DNA of 64,000 nucleotides, from assembly GCF_004295485.1 (NCBI RefSeq), contig NZ_CP036164.1, positions 3,224,001-3,288,000 on the forward strand, read 5' to 3'. Source of the stretch: Janibacter limosus (GTDB lineage: Bacteria; Actinomycetota; Actinomycetes; Actinomycetales; Dermatophilaceae). The position numbers and the translations under genes were made by a program. Positions 24,463-33,735 of the stretch are shown here, piece after piece; within the stretch, counting starts at the first letter, position 1; each line of letters starts with the position of its first letter. The notes beneath the pieces are model-generated. The model saw nothing but the letters and a program-made list of their open reading frames with translations. It ran no database searches and was not told the DNA's origin.

Positions 24463-26891
24463 GCGGGGCGAGGAGCGCGGGCAGCACCCTGATGGGTGCC
24501 CCGAAGCCGGGGATGATCAAGCCCCAGCTCACGACCGGGGAGAAGGTCCGCGCGACCCTGGGTCGGATGCGGCCCGGGCGCGGGCACTGGGTCGACACCG
24601 TCTTCACCCTCGCGGTCATCGCCTGCGTGCTCGTCGGTCTGCGGACGGTCCTCTACGGGTGGCAGTGGTGGCAGGCGGCCGCGGCGGGCGTCCTCCTCGG
24701 GCTCGTCGTCGGCCACGTCCAGGGCACCTACCGATGGCCCCTCATCGCGATCACGGCCCTCGGGGCAGTGCTGTACCTCCTGCTCGGGGGGCCGCTCGCG
24801 GTCCGGGACGACTTGAGATGGGGGATCGTCCCGACCGGGCAGACGATCAAGGACCTCGTCGCCGGCCCCACCAGCGGCTGGATGGACCTGGTGACCCTCA
24901 TCCCGCCCGTCGACGCGCGGGGACGTCACCTGGCCTTCGCCTTCTTCCTCGCCCTCGTCGGGACCGCGATCACCTACGCGACGGCGCGGGTGACGAGGTC
25001 GCGGCTGCGACTGGTGGCTCCCCCCTTCGTCCTGCTGCTCGTGACCATCGCCCTCGGGACGACGCAGCCCGCGGCCAGGTGGCTGCACGGACTGCTCCTG
25101 ACGGTCCTGCTCGTCGGGTGGCTGTCGGCGCGCGACCACCTCGACCCCGACGTCGGCATCGCCCGCCCGGGCGTCCGTCGCCCGGCCCTGTCCCGGATCG
25201 TCTCCGGGGCTGTGATCCTGGGCCTCGCGGTGCTCGCCGGGTCCGTGCTCGGTCCGCGCCTGCCGGGGCTGGGAGCGCCGAGCGACCGCCAGGTCGTGCG
25301 GACCGGTGTCGTACCCGACCACGACGCGACGGTGCTGGCCTCGCCGCTCTCGCAGTACCGCGAGTTCACCCGGGGAAGTGCCTCCGGGCTGTACGAGCGC
25401 CAGCTCCTGCAGGTCGACGGCGTGCCGGCGACCACGCCGATGCGGCTGGCCACCCTCGACACGTGGGACGGGTCGACCTGGGGCATCGCGGGCCGGGGCG
25501 ACGAGCGGGCCGACGCGGGCCGCGCCTTCCAGCAGTTCGGGCGTCGGGTCGGGGTCCTCGCCAGCGGGTCGACCACGCAGGTCCGGGTGAGCGTCCCCGA
25601 CGACGGGTACCGCAGTCCCTGGATCCTCACGACCGGCCGGGTCGAGGGCATCGAGTTCCTCGGGTCGGCGCAGGAGCGTCTGCAGGACGAGGCCTGGCTC
25701 AACCTCAGCACCAACACCGTGCTCGTCCCCCCGGGGATCGGGCCGGGCGACGTCTACGAGGTCCGCACCGAGCTGCCGCCGACCGGCGCCGGCGCCCTCC
25801 CCGAGCAGCTGCCGGTCGCCGCGGGCAGCATGCCGATCAGCGGGGACGCGACCTTCGTCGACGGACGGATCCAGGCGTGGAAGGGGGACGCGAGCGACCG
25901 GTGGGGGCAGTTCCGGGCCATCGCCACGACGATGCGCGAGGAGGGGACCTACACCGACGGGACGCCCGCGACGAGCGACACGGCGCTCGACGACGCAGAG
26001 CGCTCCGGGCGGGCTCGCGCCGCCCTGCTGCACCCCGCCGGTCACGGACGCGGCCGTCTCGACGACTTCCTCAACTCCGACCCGCTCGCCGGTGACGACG
26101 AGCAGTACGCCGCCACCCTGGCGCTCATCGGCAACCGCCTGGGCATCCCCACCCGGGTCGTCGTCGGCGCCACCGCCACGGACGACGGGGTCGTGCGCGG
26201 CCGCGACATCCACGCGTGGGTCGAGGTCCAGCAGACCGACGGGCAGTGGTTCCAGGTCCTGCCGCAGACCTTCATCCCCGACGCCACCGAGCAGGCCACG
26301 CCGGCCGGCTCGGTGCCGACCGCGTGGACGGCACCCGAGGTCACCCCTCCACCGCCGCCGCCACCCCCGCCGCCGGCACCACCCGAGCCGGTCGTCGACT
26401 GGTCCTCCCCGTCGGCCTGGCCGCTGTGGGCACAGCTCCTCGGCGTCTTCGTGGGTGTACCGCTGCTCCTCCTCCTGCTCACGCCAGTCGTCACCGCCGT
26501 CCGTCGAGCCGTCCGGCTGCGACGCGGCAGCCCCGATCGTCGGGTCGGCCGGGCCTGGAACGATCTCGTCGAGGAGGCCAGGGTGCTCGGCCGCCGGCTG
26601 CCTGCCGGGGCCACCCGCGTCGAGCAGGCTCGCGCCCTCGGGCAGGGCAGCGGTGCCGTCCCCGCCGCCATGAGGGCCGACGGGCTGATCTTCGGGGAGG
26701 CGCCACCCCCGGCAGCCGAGATCAGCGCCTGGCAGGCCGAGCTGCGCCGGGTGCGTCGCAGGATGCGGCGTGAGACTCCCTTCGTCACCCGGCTGCGGGC
26801 GACCTTCGACCCACGACCGCTGTTCTCCCACCACGAGGACATCGGGTTGCACGACACCACCACCGCCCCCAGCCGGAAGGCGCTTCGATGA
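24459..26891 (+). CDS. Transglutaminase-like membrane protein lacking the catalytic cysteine
   Basis: An 810-residue protein with about six N-terminal membrane helices, an extracytoplasmic transglutaminase-core region, a proline run, one further membrane helix and a cytosolic tail of about 130 residues, the usual plan for the partner of MoxR/DUF58. In active relatives the core reads GDCEQFA, HAWVEV and a following DP. Here it reads GDDEQYA (residues 545-551, Asp547 in place of Cys), HAWVEV (His585 kept) and QVLPQ in place of the Asp site. Two of three triad residues are therefore missing and transpeptidase or protease activity is not expected. The fold may be kept as a binding module. Confidence 0.85.
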   Translation: MSGARSAGSTLMGAPKPGMIKPQLTTGEKVRATLGRMRPGRGHWVDTVFTLAVIACVLVGLRTVLYGWQWWQAAAAGVLLGLVVGHVQGTYRWPLIAITALGAVLYLLLGGPLAVRDDLRWGIVPTGQTIKDLVAGPTSGWMDLVTLIPPVDARGRHLAFAFFLALVGTAITYATARVTRSRLRLVAPPFVLLLVTIALGTTQPAARWLHGLLLTVLLVGWLSARDHLDPDVGIARPGVRRPALSRIVSGAVILGLAVLAGSVLGPRLPGLGAPSDRQVVRTGVVPDHDATVLASPLSQYREFTRGSASGLYERQLLQVDGVPATTPMRLATLDTWDGSTWGIAGRGDERADAGRAFQQFGRRVGVLASGSTTQVRVSVPDDGYRSPWILTTGRVEGIEFLGSAQERLQDEAWLNLSTNTVLVPPGIGPGDVYEVRTELPPTGAGALPEQLPVAAGSMPISGDATFVDGRIQAWKGDASDRWGQFRAIATTMREEGTYTDGTPATSDTALDDAERSGRARAALLHPAGHGRGRLDDFLNSDPLAGDDEQYAATLALIGNRLGIPTRVVVGATATDDGVVRGRDIHAWVEVQQTDGQWFQVLPQTFIPDATEQATPAGSVPTAWTAPEVTPPPPPPPPPPAPPEPVVDWSSPSAWPLWAQLLGVFVGVPLLLLLLTPVVTAVRRAVRLRRGSPDRRVGRAWNDLVEEARVLGRRLPAGATRVEQARALGQGSGAVPAAMRADGLIFGEAPPPAAEISAWQAELRRVRRRMRRETPFVTRLRATFDPRPLFSHHEDIGLHDTTTAPSRKALR

Positions 26892-29800
26892 AGCTGATGT
26901 TCACCCTCCGCGGGTCCGACAACGAGGACACCGACCTCGTCGCGACCGTCGACGGCCGCACCACCGTCGGGGACCTCGCCGAGCACCTCGTGCTCGCGGA
27001 CCCGCAGCGGCAGCGCGCCGGCAGCAGCCACGAGAGGGCCGACCTGGGGCAGATGACCCTGACGCTGGTCAACGAGAACTTCCGTGCCGTCGACCCGCAC
27101 ACGACGGTGCAGGAGTCCGGGCTGCGCTCCGGCGCGCACGTCAGCGTCACCCGGCGCTCCTCCGGCTACCAGGACACCGAGGCGCCGATCGCGGTGGCCA
27201 CGGTCGTCGCCGGACCGGACACCGGGCGCGAGTACGCACTGCAGCGGGGGACCTCGCACGTCGGGCGCGGGCGGGACTGCGAGGTGCAGATCAACGACGC
27301 CTCCGTCTCGCGCAGGCACGCCAAGCTGCTCGTCGCCGACGTCGTGGAGGTCACCGACCTCGGGTCGTCCAACGGCGTGGTCGTCGGGGACGAGCACGTC
27401 GACCGGGCCATCCTGCGTGAGGGCGAGGCCTTCACGATCGGGGACACGACCTTCGAGATCTCGACGCGTACGGCCGCGGCCGGGGTGACGACGACGGAGT
27501 CGGGCGACGTGGCCTTCACGCGCTCGCCGCGGATCTCGCCCGTCTACCAGGGGCTGCAGTTCGAGGTCCCGGACCTGCCCGAGCGGGGCAAGCCGCAGCG
27601 CATCCCCCTCGCCATGATGATCGTGCCCGTCTTCATGGGCGCGACCCTCTTCGCCATCACCCGCTCGCGCTTCACGATCATGTTCATGCTCATGATGCCG
27701 ATGATGATGCTGGCCAACGCGTGGGAGTCCAAGCGGCGCGTGCGGCTCGACTTCGAGGAGGCGATGGTCGACTTCCGCGAGGACGTCGGCTACCTCGTCG
27801 AGGACATCGAGACCGAGCTGGACCGCGAGCACGACACCCGCCGCCAGGAGCACCCCGCGGTGGCCGAGCTCGGTCAGGCCGTCGCTGCCCACCACCCGCT
27901 CATGTGGACTCGCCGTCCGGGGGAGCCCGGCTACCTCGAGTACCGGCTCGGCCTGGGGGTGCGGCCCAGCCGCAGCGAGATCAAGCTGCCCAAGATGGGC
28001 CGCAGCCGGGCCGAGGCCTGGCTCGAGGTGTCCACCCTGATGCAGGGCCTCGGCGTGGTCGCCGACGTCCCCGTCACGGCGCACCCCCTCCTCGACGGGG
28101 CGATCGGTGTGTCGGGACCACGCGAGGCGGCCCTCGGGCTGGCCCGCTCGATCATCGTGCAGACGATGGCCGCGCACTCGCCCGCCGAGGTCGTGCTCTG
28201 CGCGCTCGCCTCGACGACCTCGGCCCGCGACTGGGACTGGCTGAAGTGGGTCCCGCACGCCACCTCCCCGCAGAGCCCCTTCGACGTGCAGCAGACGGCC
28301 AGCTCTCGGCCCGGCTGCGCCGCGATCATGGAGCAGCTCGAGTCGCTCGTCGCGAGCCGGTCCGGCGCGGACGGTGCCGGCGCTGCGGGCCCGTCGGTCG
28401 TCGTGCTCGTCGAGAACGACGCGCCCCTCGAGCGGGCCCGGCTCGTCCAGCTCGCCGAGGCGGGGTGGAAGGTCGGCGTCGTCGTCGTGTGGGTCTCCCC
28501 GGTGACCGAGCAGCTGCCGGCGGCCTGCCGGACCTTCGTCGAGGTCGGGGACGACGCTCGGTGCCGGGTCGGCTGGGTCGGGCCGGCGCAGCTGGCCGCG
28601 GACGTGCACGCGGACCTCATCCCCCTTCGTGACGCGGTGACCGTCGCCCGCCAGCTCGCGCCGATCACCGACTCCAGCGCCCTGGCCCGGGACGACTCCG
28701 ACATCCCACGGTCGGTGTCCTACCTCGCCCTCGTCGGCACGGAGATCGCCCACTCGGAGACGGCCGTCATCGAGAGGTGGAACGAGAACCGGTCGATCCT
28801 CACCGGGCCGCACGCGCCGGCCATGCCCAACCGCAAGCCGGGCTCGCTGCGGGCCGTCATCGGGCAGTCCGCGATGGGCACGCACAGCGTGGACCTGCGC
28901 ACCGACGGACCGCACGCCCTCGTCGGTGGCACCACGGGCGCCGGCAAGTCGGAGCTGCTCCAGGCCTGGATCCTCGGCATGGCCACGGCCAACAGCCCGC
29001 AGCGGGTGACCTTCCTCCTCGTCGACTACAAGGGCGGGTCCGCCTTCCGCGACTGCGTCCAGCTGCCGCACACCGTCGGCATGGTCACCGACCTCTCGCC
29101 CCACCTGGTGCGAAGGGCGTTGGCCTCGCTGTCGGCCGAGCTGCACTACCGCGAGCACCTGCTGGCCCGTTTCAAGGCGAAGGACCTGGTCGAGCTCGAG
29201 CGACGCGGCGAGATCGAGGCCCCGCCCAGCCTGGTGATCGTCGTCGACGAGTTCGCGGCGCTGGTCCAGGAGGTCCCGGACTTCGTCGACGGCGTCGTCA
29301 ACATCGCCCAGCGTGGCCGCTCGCTCGGGATCCACCTGATCCTTGCCACGCAGCGCCCCGCAGGTGTCATCAAGGACAACCTGCGGGCCAACACCAACCT
29401 GCGGATGGCCCTGCGGATGGCCGACACGGACGACTCGACCGATGTCCTCGGTACCCCGGACGCGGCCTACTTCGACCCGGGCCTGCCGGGCCGTGCCCTG
29501 GCCAAGTCGGGCCCGGGCCGGCTCGTGCCCTTCCAGACCGGGTACGCCGGCGGCTGGACGAGCAACACGCCGCCCCCTCCGGACATGCTGGTCTCGACCC
29601 TGGCCTTCGGCGCACCCGTGGCCTGGGAGCTGCCGGCGAAGCCTCAGGGCGACGAGGAGGCAGACCTCGGTCCCACCGACATCCAGCGGGTCGTCGACAC
29701 GGTGGAGCGCGCCCGGGTCGAGGCGCAGCTGCCACTGCCGCGCAAACCCTGGTTGTCGGAGCTCGCCGACGTCTACGAGCTGGCGACGCTGCCGACGGAG

Positions 29801-31291
29801 CGCCGCGACGACGAGCTGGTCATCGGCATCGCCGACAACCCCGAGCGGCAGAGCCAGCCGGCAATCTCCTTCCGCCCCGACGTGGAGGGCAACCTCGCGG
29901 TCTTCGGCGCCTCCGGGGCGGGCAAGAGCTCCTTCCTGCGGACGATCGCGATCGCCGCGGGCTTCACCGTGCGCGGCGGCCCCTGTCACGTCTACGGTCT
30001 CGACTTCGGCAACCGGGGTCTGGCCATGCTCGAGGAGCTGCCGCACGTCGGCAGCATCATCTCCGGGCAGGACGAGGAGCGCGTCAAGCGCCTGATCACC
30101 ATGCTCAGGGAGACCATCGACGAGCGGGCGATCCGGTACTCCACGGCCAATGCCACGACGATCACCCAGTACCGCAAGCTCACCGGCCGGGGCGACGAGC
30201 CGCGCATCTTCGTGCTCGTCGACGGGTTGAGTGCCTTCCGCAATGCCTACGAGTCCTCTGGTGCGCTCGCGAAGTGGCTGGACGCCTTCACCTCGCTGCT
30301 GTCGGACGGGCGACCGGTCGGGGTGCACTTCGTGCTGTCGGTCGACGCCCGCAACGGTCTCCCGGTGTCGATGGGCTCCTCGGTCCAGTCGCGCTTCGTC
30401 CTGCGGATGGCCACCGAGGACGACTACGCCTTCCTCGGCGTCCCGGGCGACGTGCTCACGCCGGACTCGCCCCCGGGACGCGGCCTCTTCAAGAAGCGGG
30501 AGGTGCAGGTCGCCGTCCTCGGAGGGACACCGGACGCCTCGGAGCAGTCGCGCATGGTCCTCGGGTTCGCCGGGACGATGCTCAAGTCGGGGGCGCGCCC
30601 GGTGACACCCGTCGCCTCGCTGCCGGAGGTCGTGCCCGCGTCGAGCCTGCCGGTGCAGGTCGGCGGCCTCCCGGTGCTGGCGATGAGCTCGGACGACCTG
30701 GCTCCCGTCACCATCGATCCGCACGGCGGCTTCGTCGTCACCGGACCTCCCGGCAGCGGCCGGACGACGACACTCGTCCAGATCGTGCAGGCGGTGAAGC
30801 GGTGGGACCCGGCGGCGCAGGTCCACCTGGTCACCCTGAGGCGCAACTCCCCGATGCTCGCGATGCCGCAGCTCGAGTCGACGGCCACCCGCGAGGAGGA
30901 GATCAAGGAGCTGGGCGCGCTGCTGAAGGAGCGGGCTCTCGAGGAGGGCTCCCCGCTGCAGGTGCTCGTGATCGAGAAGCTGGACGATCTCAACGCACCG
31001 CCGTACCAGATGCCCCTGCAGGACGCGATCAAGCCGCTCATCGACAACGACCACTTCGTCGTGGGCGAGGCGGACCCGAGCGCGCTGACGACCGGGATGG
31101 GCCTGCCCGGCCTGGTCAAGGCCGGCCGCTCGGGGATCGCGCTCGCGCCCGACGGGTCCGAGTCGTCGATGATCTTCAAGACCACCTTCCCGCCCCTGGC
31201 GCGCGTCGTCATGCCGGAGGGTCGTGGGGTGCTCGTGCGCCGGGGCAAGGCGCAGATCGTCCAGACGGCCCTCCCAGAAGCTCCACGATGA
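26888..31291 (+). CDS. eccC: EccC/EssC-type FtsK/SpoIIIE motor with ubiquitin-like and FHA domains
   Basis: A 1467-residue type VII secretion motor. Order: ubiquitin-like (YukD/EccD-type) domain about 1-90; FHA domain about 96-195 (GRGRDCEVQIND, SRRHAKLL, GSSNGV); two membrane helices about 238-280; three FtsK/SpoIIIE ATPase domains. Domain 1 has Walker A GGTTGAGKSE near 680-690 and Walker B LVIVVDEF near 780-790. Domain 2 has GASGAGKSS near 1007-1015. Domain 3 has GPPGSGRTTT near 1285-1293, where Arg replaces the Walker lysine. The FHA-plus-FtsK layout is that of Firmicutes EssC; the fused ubiquitin-like head replaces separate YukD or EccD. It should export the WXG100 proteins encoded on both sides. 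Confidence 0.92.
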   Translation: MKLMFTLRGSDNEDTDLVATVDGRTTVGDLAEHLVLADPQRQRAGSSHERADLGQMTLTLVNENFRAVDPHTTVQESGLRSGAHVSVTRRSSGYQDTEAPIAVATVVAGPDTGREYALQRGTSHVGRGRDCEVQINDASVSRRHAKLLVADVVEVTDLGSSNGVVVGDEHVDRAILREGEAFTIGDTTFEISTRTAAAGVTTTESGDVAFTRSPRISPVYQGLQFEVPDLPERGKPQRIPLAMMIVPVFMGATLFAITRSRFTIMFMLMMPMMMLANAWESKRRVRLDFEEAMVDFREDVGYLVEDIETELDREHDTRRQEHPAVAELGQAVAAHHPLMWTRRPGEPGYLEYRLGLGVRPSRSEIKLPKMGRSRAEAWLEVSTLMQGLGVVADVPVTAHPLLDGAIGVSGPREAALGLARSIIVQTMAAHSPAEVVLCALASTTSARDWDWLKWVPHATSPQSPFDVQQTASSRPGCAAIMEQLESLVASRSGADGAGAAGPSVVVLVENDAPLERARLVQLAEAGWKVGVVVVWVSPVTEQLPAACRTFVEVGDDARCRVGWVGPAQLAADVHADLIPLRDAVTVARQLAPITDSSALARDDSDIPRSVSYLALVGTEIAHSETAVIERWNENRSILTGPHAPAMPNRKPGSLRAVIGQSAMGTHSVDLRTDGPHALVGGTTGAGKSELLQAWILGMATANSPQRVTFLLVDYKGGSAFRDCVQLPHTVGMVTDLSPHLVRRALASLSAELHYREHLLARFKAKDLVELERRGEIEAPPSLVIVVDEFAALVQEVPDFVDGVVNIAQRGRSLGIHLILATQRPAGVIKDNLRANTNLRMALRMADTDDSTDVLGTPDAAYFDPGLPGRALAKSGPGRLVPFQTGYAGGWTSNTPPPPDMLVSTLAFGAPVAWELPAKPQGDEEADLGPTDIQRVVDTVERARVEAQLPLPRKPWLSELADVYELATLPTERRDDELVIGIADNPERQSQPAISFRPDVEGNLAVFGASGAGKSSFLRTIAIAAGFTVRGGPCHVYGLDFGNRGLAMLEELPHVGSIISGQDEERVKRLITMLRETIDERAIRYSTANATTITQYRKLTGRGDEPRIFVLVDGLSAFRNAYESSGALAKWLDAFTSLLSDGRPVGVHFVLSVDARNGLPVSMGSSVQSRFVLRMATEDDYAFLGVPGDVLTPDSPPGRGLFKKREVQVAVLGGTPDASEQSRMVLGFAGTMLKSGARPVTPVASLPEVVPASSLPVQVGGLPVLAMSSDDLAPVTIDPHGGFVVTGPPGSGRTTTLVQIVQAVKRWDPAAQVHLVTLRRNSPMLAMPQLESTATREEEIKELGALLKERALEEGSPLQVLVIEKLDDLNAPPYQMPLQDAIKPLIDNDHFVVGEADPSALTTGMGLPGLVKAGRSGIALAPDGSESSMIFKTTFPPLARVVMPEGRGVLVRRGKAQIVQTALPEAPR

Positions 31292-31351
31292 GGGGCGAAA
31301 AGCGTTGCGCGGCAACGAGTTTGACGGGCCGGCGCATCATGCGCGGGTCCG

Positions 31352-31395
31352 GGGGAGTTCTCCCCATGTACCTGGGGAGGCACCTTCCATAGTGT
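31352..31395 (+). promoter_or_regulatory. Promoter 2 of the GGGGAG-TN-CTCCCC set (esx pair)
   Basis: A perfect palindrome GGGGAGTTCTCCCC (31352-31365) is followed by 24 bp and a -10 box TAGTGT (31390-31395). It lies in the 180-bp gap between the motor gene and the first esx gene, giving the esx pair its own strong start, with a leader of about 70 nt. Confidence 0.75.
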
Positions 31396-31471
31396 TGACC
31401 TCAGTCGGGCAGGGAGAAGGCCCGAAGGCACAATCCACCAGCAGGAACCATCGACAGCAGGAGAGAAGACC

Positions 31472-31744
31472 ATGGCATTCGTCGGAATGAACCTCGATAC
31501 CGTCAAGGGCGAGCTGCCCAAGTGGCAGACCCTCGGCGAGGACCTCCAGACCGTGATCACCAACGTCGACACCCAGGTGCAGGAGGCCAACGACGCGTGG
31601 AACGGTCCTGACTCCGACAAGTTCGTCGCCGAGTGGCAGGGCCAGTACCGCGCCCAGCTCGTGGCGGCCAAGACCCTGGTCGAGAACCTCACGACGACCC
31701 TGGGCCAAGAGATCACCGAGCAGGCGCGGGTCTCCGGCGCCTGA
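31472..31744 (+). CDS. WXG100 protein, EsxA-like
   Basis: A 90-residue WXG100 protein: two amphipathic helices with the hairpin turn WNG at W43-G45. There is no signal peptide, as expected for substrates of type VII secretion. AGGAGAG stands before the ATG. It is followed after 50 nt by a second WXG100 gene; such pairs normally form a helical heterodimer. It is less like the effector head at 12509 than is its partner. Confidence 0.92.
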   Translation: MAFVGMNLDTVKGELPKWQTLGEDLQTVITNVDTQVQEANDAWNGPDSDKFVAEWQGQYRAQLVAAKTLVENLTTTLGQEITEQARVSGA

Positions 31745-31794
31745 GCCGGCCACGCACGCACTCACCAGCCCACACACTTTGAAGGAGCATTGAC

Positions 31795-32076
31795 ATGGCA
31801 CTGACTGACGGAATGGACCCGGTCCGCATCCGAGAGGTTGCGCGACAGCTGACGACGGAATCCGGCAAGATCGAGGAGGTCGTCACCAACGGCACCACCC
31901 AGGCGGGGACCCTCGCGGAGAACTGGATCGGCAACGACTCCGAGCAGTTCGCCTCGTCGTGGCAGGACGCGGTCAAGTCCCTGCAGGCCGCCCGCGACCT
32001 GATGAACGACTACGCCAGGACCGCGGTCCAGCAGGCCGACGAGCAGAAGGGCGCATCCGGCGCCACCAGCGACTGA
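31795..32076 (+). CDS. WXG100 protein, EsxB-like
   Basis: A 93-residue WXG100 protein with WIG at W44-G46, preceded by a perfect GAAGGAG. It is the close paralogue of the head of the effector candidate at 12509 (same GMDP-R-R start, GTT at 33-35, NW-G and QADEQ). The mycobacterial C-terminal export signal YxxxD/E is not seen; the nearest is YARTA. It may pair with the EsxA-like protein, and the effector head may compete for the same partner. A strong terminator follows. Confidence 0.92.
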   Translation: MALTDGMDPVRIREVARQLTTESGKIEEVVTNGTTQAGTLAENWIGNDSEQFASSWQDAVKSLQAARDLMNDYARTAVQQADEQKGASGATSD

Positions 32077-32093
32077 GCAGCACCGACGCCACC

Positions 32094-32137
32094 CGAAGGG
32101 GGCGGGCGCGACCACACGGTCGCACCTGCCCCCTTCG
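32094..32137. terminator. Terminator after the esx pair
   Basis: A 20-bp stem with two wobble positions (CGAAGGGGGCGGGCGCGACC at 32094-32113 against 32118-32137) and a 4-nt loop. It separates the esx pair from the converging biotin carrier gene. Both ends are formed by the recurring CGAAGGG/CCCTTCG word. Confidence 0.85.
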
Positions 32138-32150
32138 TCGTGCCGACCGC

Positions 32151-32369
32151 TCAGTCGTCGATGACGACGAGGACCTCGCCCTCCTGGACCACGTCACCAG
32201 CGGCGACCTTGACCTCGAGGATCCGGCCGGACCGCTCGGCGAGGACAGGGATCTCCATCTTCATCGACTCGAGGAGGACGAGCTCGTCCCCCACCGCGAC
32301 CATCTGGTCGTCCGCCACGTGCACTGCGATGACATTGGCGACCAGCTCTGACTCGACTCTGTGACCCAT
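32151..32369 (-). CDS. Stand-alone biotin/lipoyl carrier protein (TB7.3-like)
   Basis: A 72-residue single-domain biotinyl/lipoyl carrier with the biotinylation motif ESMKMEIPV (Lys37). The length and sequence type match the small mycobacterial biotinylated protein TB7.3. It would carry CO2 for an acyl-CoA carboxylase encoded elsewhere, or serve an unknown acceptor. A -10 box TAACCT lies 7 nt before the ATG on the minus strand, so the transcript may be leaderless. It is divergent from the P450 gene. Confidence 0.88.
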   Translation of the reverse strand: MGHRVESELVANVIAVHVADDQMVAVGDELVLLESMKMEIPVLAERSGRILEVKVAAGDVVQEGEVLVVIDD

Positions 32370-32450
32370 GCCACTGAGGTTAGTGGAGTCGACCCGGGCG
32401 CACCCGCACGGTCCCGCCGGATGATGTGCGGCTGGGCGAGGATGGCCGTC

Positions 32451-33641
32451 ATGAGTGATGTCGACCTGTCCGCACGGGAGCTCCTGGACGACCCCTACCC
32501 GCTGCTCGCCCGGTGGCGTGCGGCCGGGCCGATGCTCCGTTCCCTCGACGGGCGGTGGGTGGCCACGACCCACGCTGCAGTCAGCGCCACCCTGCGGCAC
32601 CGGGCCATGGGTCGGATCTGGTCCGACTGGCAGCCGGCGGAGCAGATGGAGCCCTTCAACACCCTGCACCGCCACCAGCTGATGGAGAACGAGCCGCCCG
32701 AGCACACGCGCATGCGCCGCCTGCTCGCCGGGGCCTTCGCCAAGGGGCACGTCGAGCGGATGCGGCCGAGGATCGAGCAGCTCGCCGACTCCATGCTCGA
32801 TCAGCTCGGCGCGACGGGGTCGGTGGACATCCTCGCCGCCTACGCGGAGCCGATGCCGGTCTTCGTCATCGCCGACCTCCTCGGTGTCCCGCGTGAGGAC
32901 CATGCCCGGCTGCGCGACTGGTCCCAGTCGATCGTGCACATGTACGAGCAGGGGGTCGACGAGGCCACCCGCGAGGCTGCCGTGCGCGCCAGCGTCGACT
33001 TCGCGGCCTACACGCGAGAGGTCGTCGAGATGCGGCGGGCCCGTCCGGGGGACGACCTCGTCAGCGACCTCATCGCCGAGCGGGACGGCGCCGCAGGATT
33101 CAGCGACGACGAGCTCGTCGCCACCGTCATCCTGCTCCTCAACGCGGGGCACGAGGCGTCGGTCAACGTCTTCGGCAACGGCCTCAGCTCGCTGCTGACC
33201 CACCCCGACCAGCTCGCCCGGATCACCGCTGGCGAGGTGGGCGTCGCGACCGCACTCGAGGAGCTGATCCGCTTCGACGCGCCCCTGCAGCTCTTCGAGC
33301 GGACCGCCACCCAGGACGTCGAGGTCGAAGGGGTGCTGGTGCGGGCCGGTGAGAAGGTCGCCTGCCTCATGGGCTCGGCCAACCGGGACACCTCGGTCTT
33401 CGGGGACGGACCCGGCACGGGTGCCGACTGCTTCGATGTCTCCCGCGACCCCAACCCGCACGTCGGCTTCGGGCTCGGCCGACACTTCTGCCTGGGCGCA
33501 CCGCTGGCGCGGGTCGAGCTGGAGATCACGGTGCGGCGGCTGCTCGAGCGCTTCCCGCACATCACTCTCGCCGCCACACCACCTCGCCGGCCGACCTGGG
33601 TGCTGCGCGGCTTCGAGGCGCTCGAGGTCGATCTGGGCTGA
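32451..33641 (+). CDS. Cytochrome P450
   Basis: A 396-residue soluble bacterial P450. The heme ligand is Cys347 in FGLGRHFCLG, the ExxR pair is E271-R274 (EELIRF), and the I-helix has LLNAGHEAS, where the usual Thr pair is replaced by Ala-Ser. That change may affect proton delivery. No ferredoxin or reductase gene is adjacent, so the redox partner is elsewhere. An in-frame ATG 9 nt upstream is a possible start. The substrate is unknown. A bidirectional terminator follows. Confidence 0.93.
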   Translation: MSDVDLSARELLDDPYPLLARWRAAGPMLRSLDGRWVATTHAAVSATLRHRAMGRIWSDWQPAEQMEPFNTLHRHQLMENEPPEHTRMRRLLAGAFAKGHVERMRPRIEQLADSMLDQLGATGSVDILAAYAEPMPVFVIADLLGVPREDHARLRDWSQSIVHMYEQGVDEATREAAVRASVDFAAYTREVVEMRRARPGDDLVSDLIAERDGAAGFSDDELVATVILLLNAGHEASVNVFGNGLSSLLTHPDQLARITAGEVGVATALEELIRFDAPLQLFERTATQDVEVEGVLVRAGEKVACLMGSANRDTSVFGDGPGTGADCFDVSRDPNPHVGFGLGRHFCLGAPLARVELEITVRRLLERFPHITLAATPPRRPTWVLRGFEALEVDLG

Positions 33642-33681
33642 CGAAGGGTGGGACCCCTCGTACTCGGGCCCCACCCTTCGT
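33641..33681. terminator. Bidirectional terminator between the P450 gene and ino1
   Basis: A 15-bp stem with one wobble (ACGAAGGGTGGGACC at 33641-33655 against 33667-33681) lies between two converging stops. Again the arms carry CGAAGGG/CCCTTCG. Confidence 0.8.
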
Positions 33682-33735
33682 CGCTCCGCTCAGCGATGCT
33701 GTGCTGACTGAGCGCTGTCGCTGCACGTCGGGAGC

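Noticed and set aside
26042..31315. 1757-codon minus-strand open frame opposite the EccC-type gene
   Set aside because: Its composition (Arg, Gly, His, Asp rich without hydrophobic cores) is that of a shadow frame, and the plus strand codes for clear FtsK domains over the same bases.
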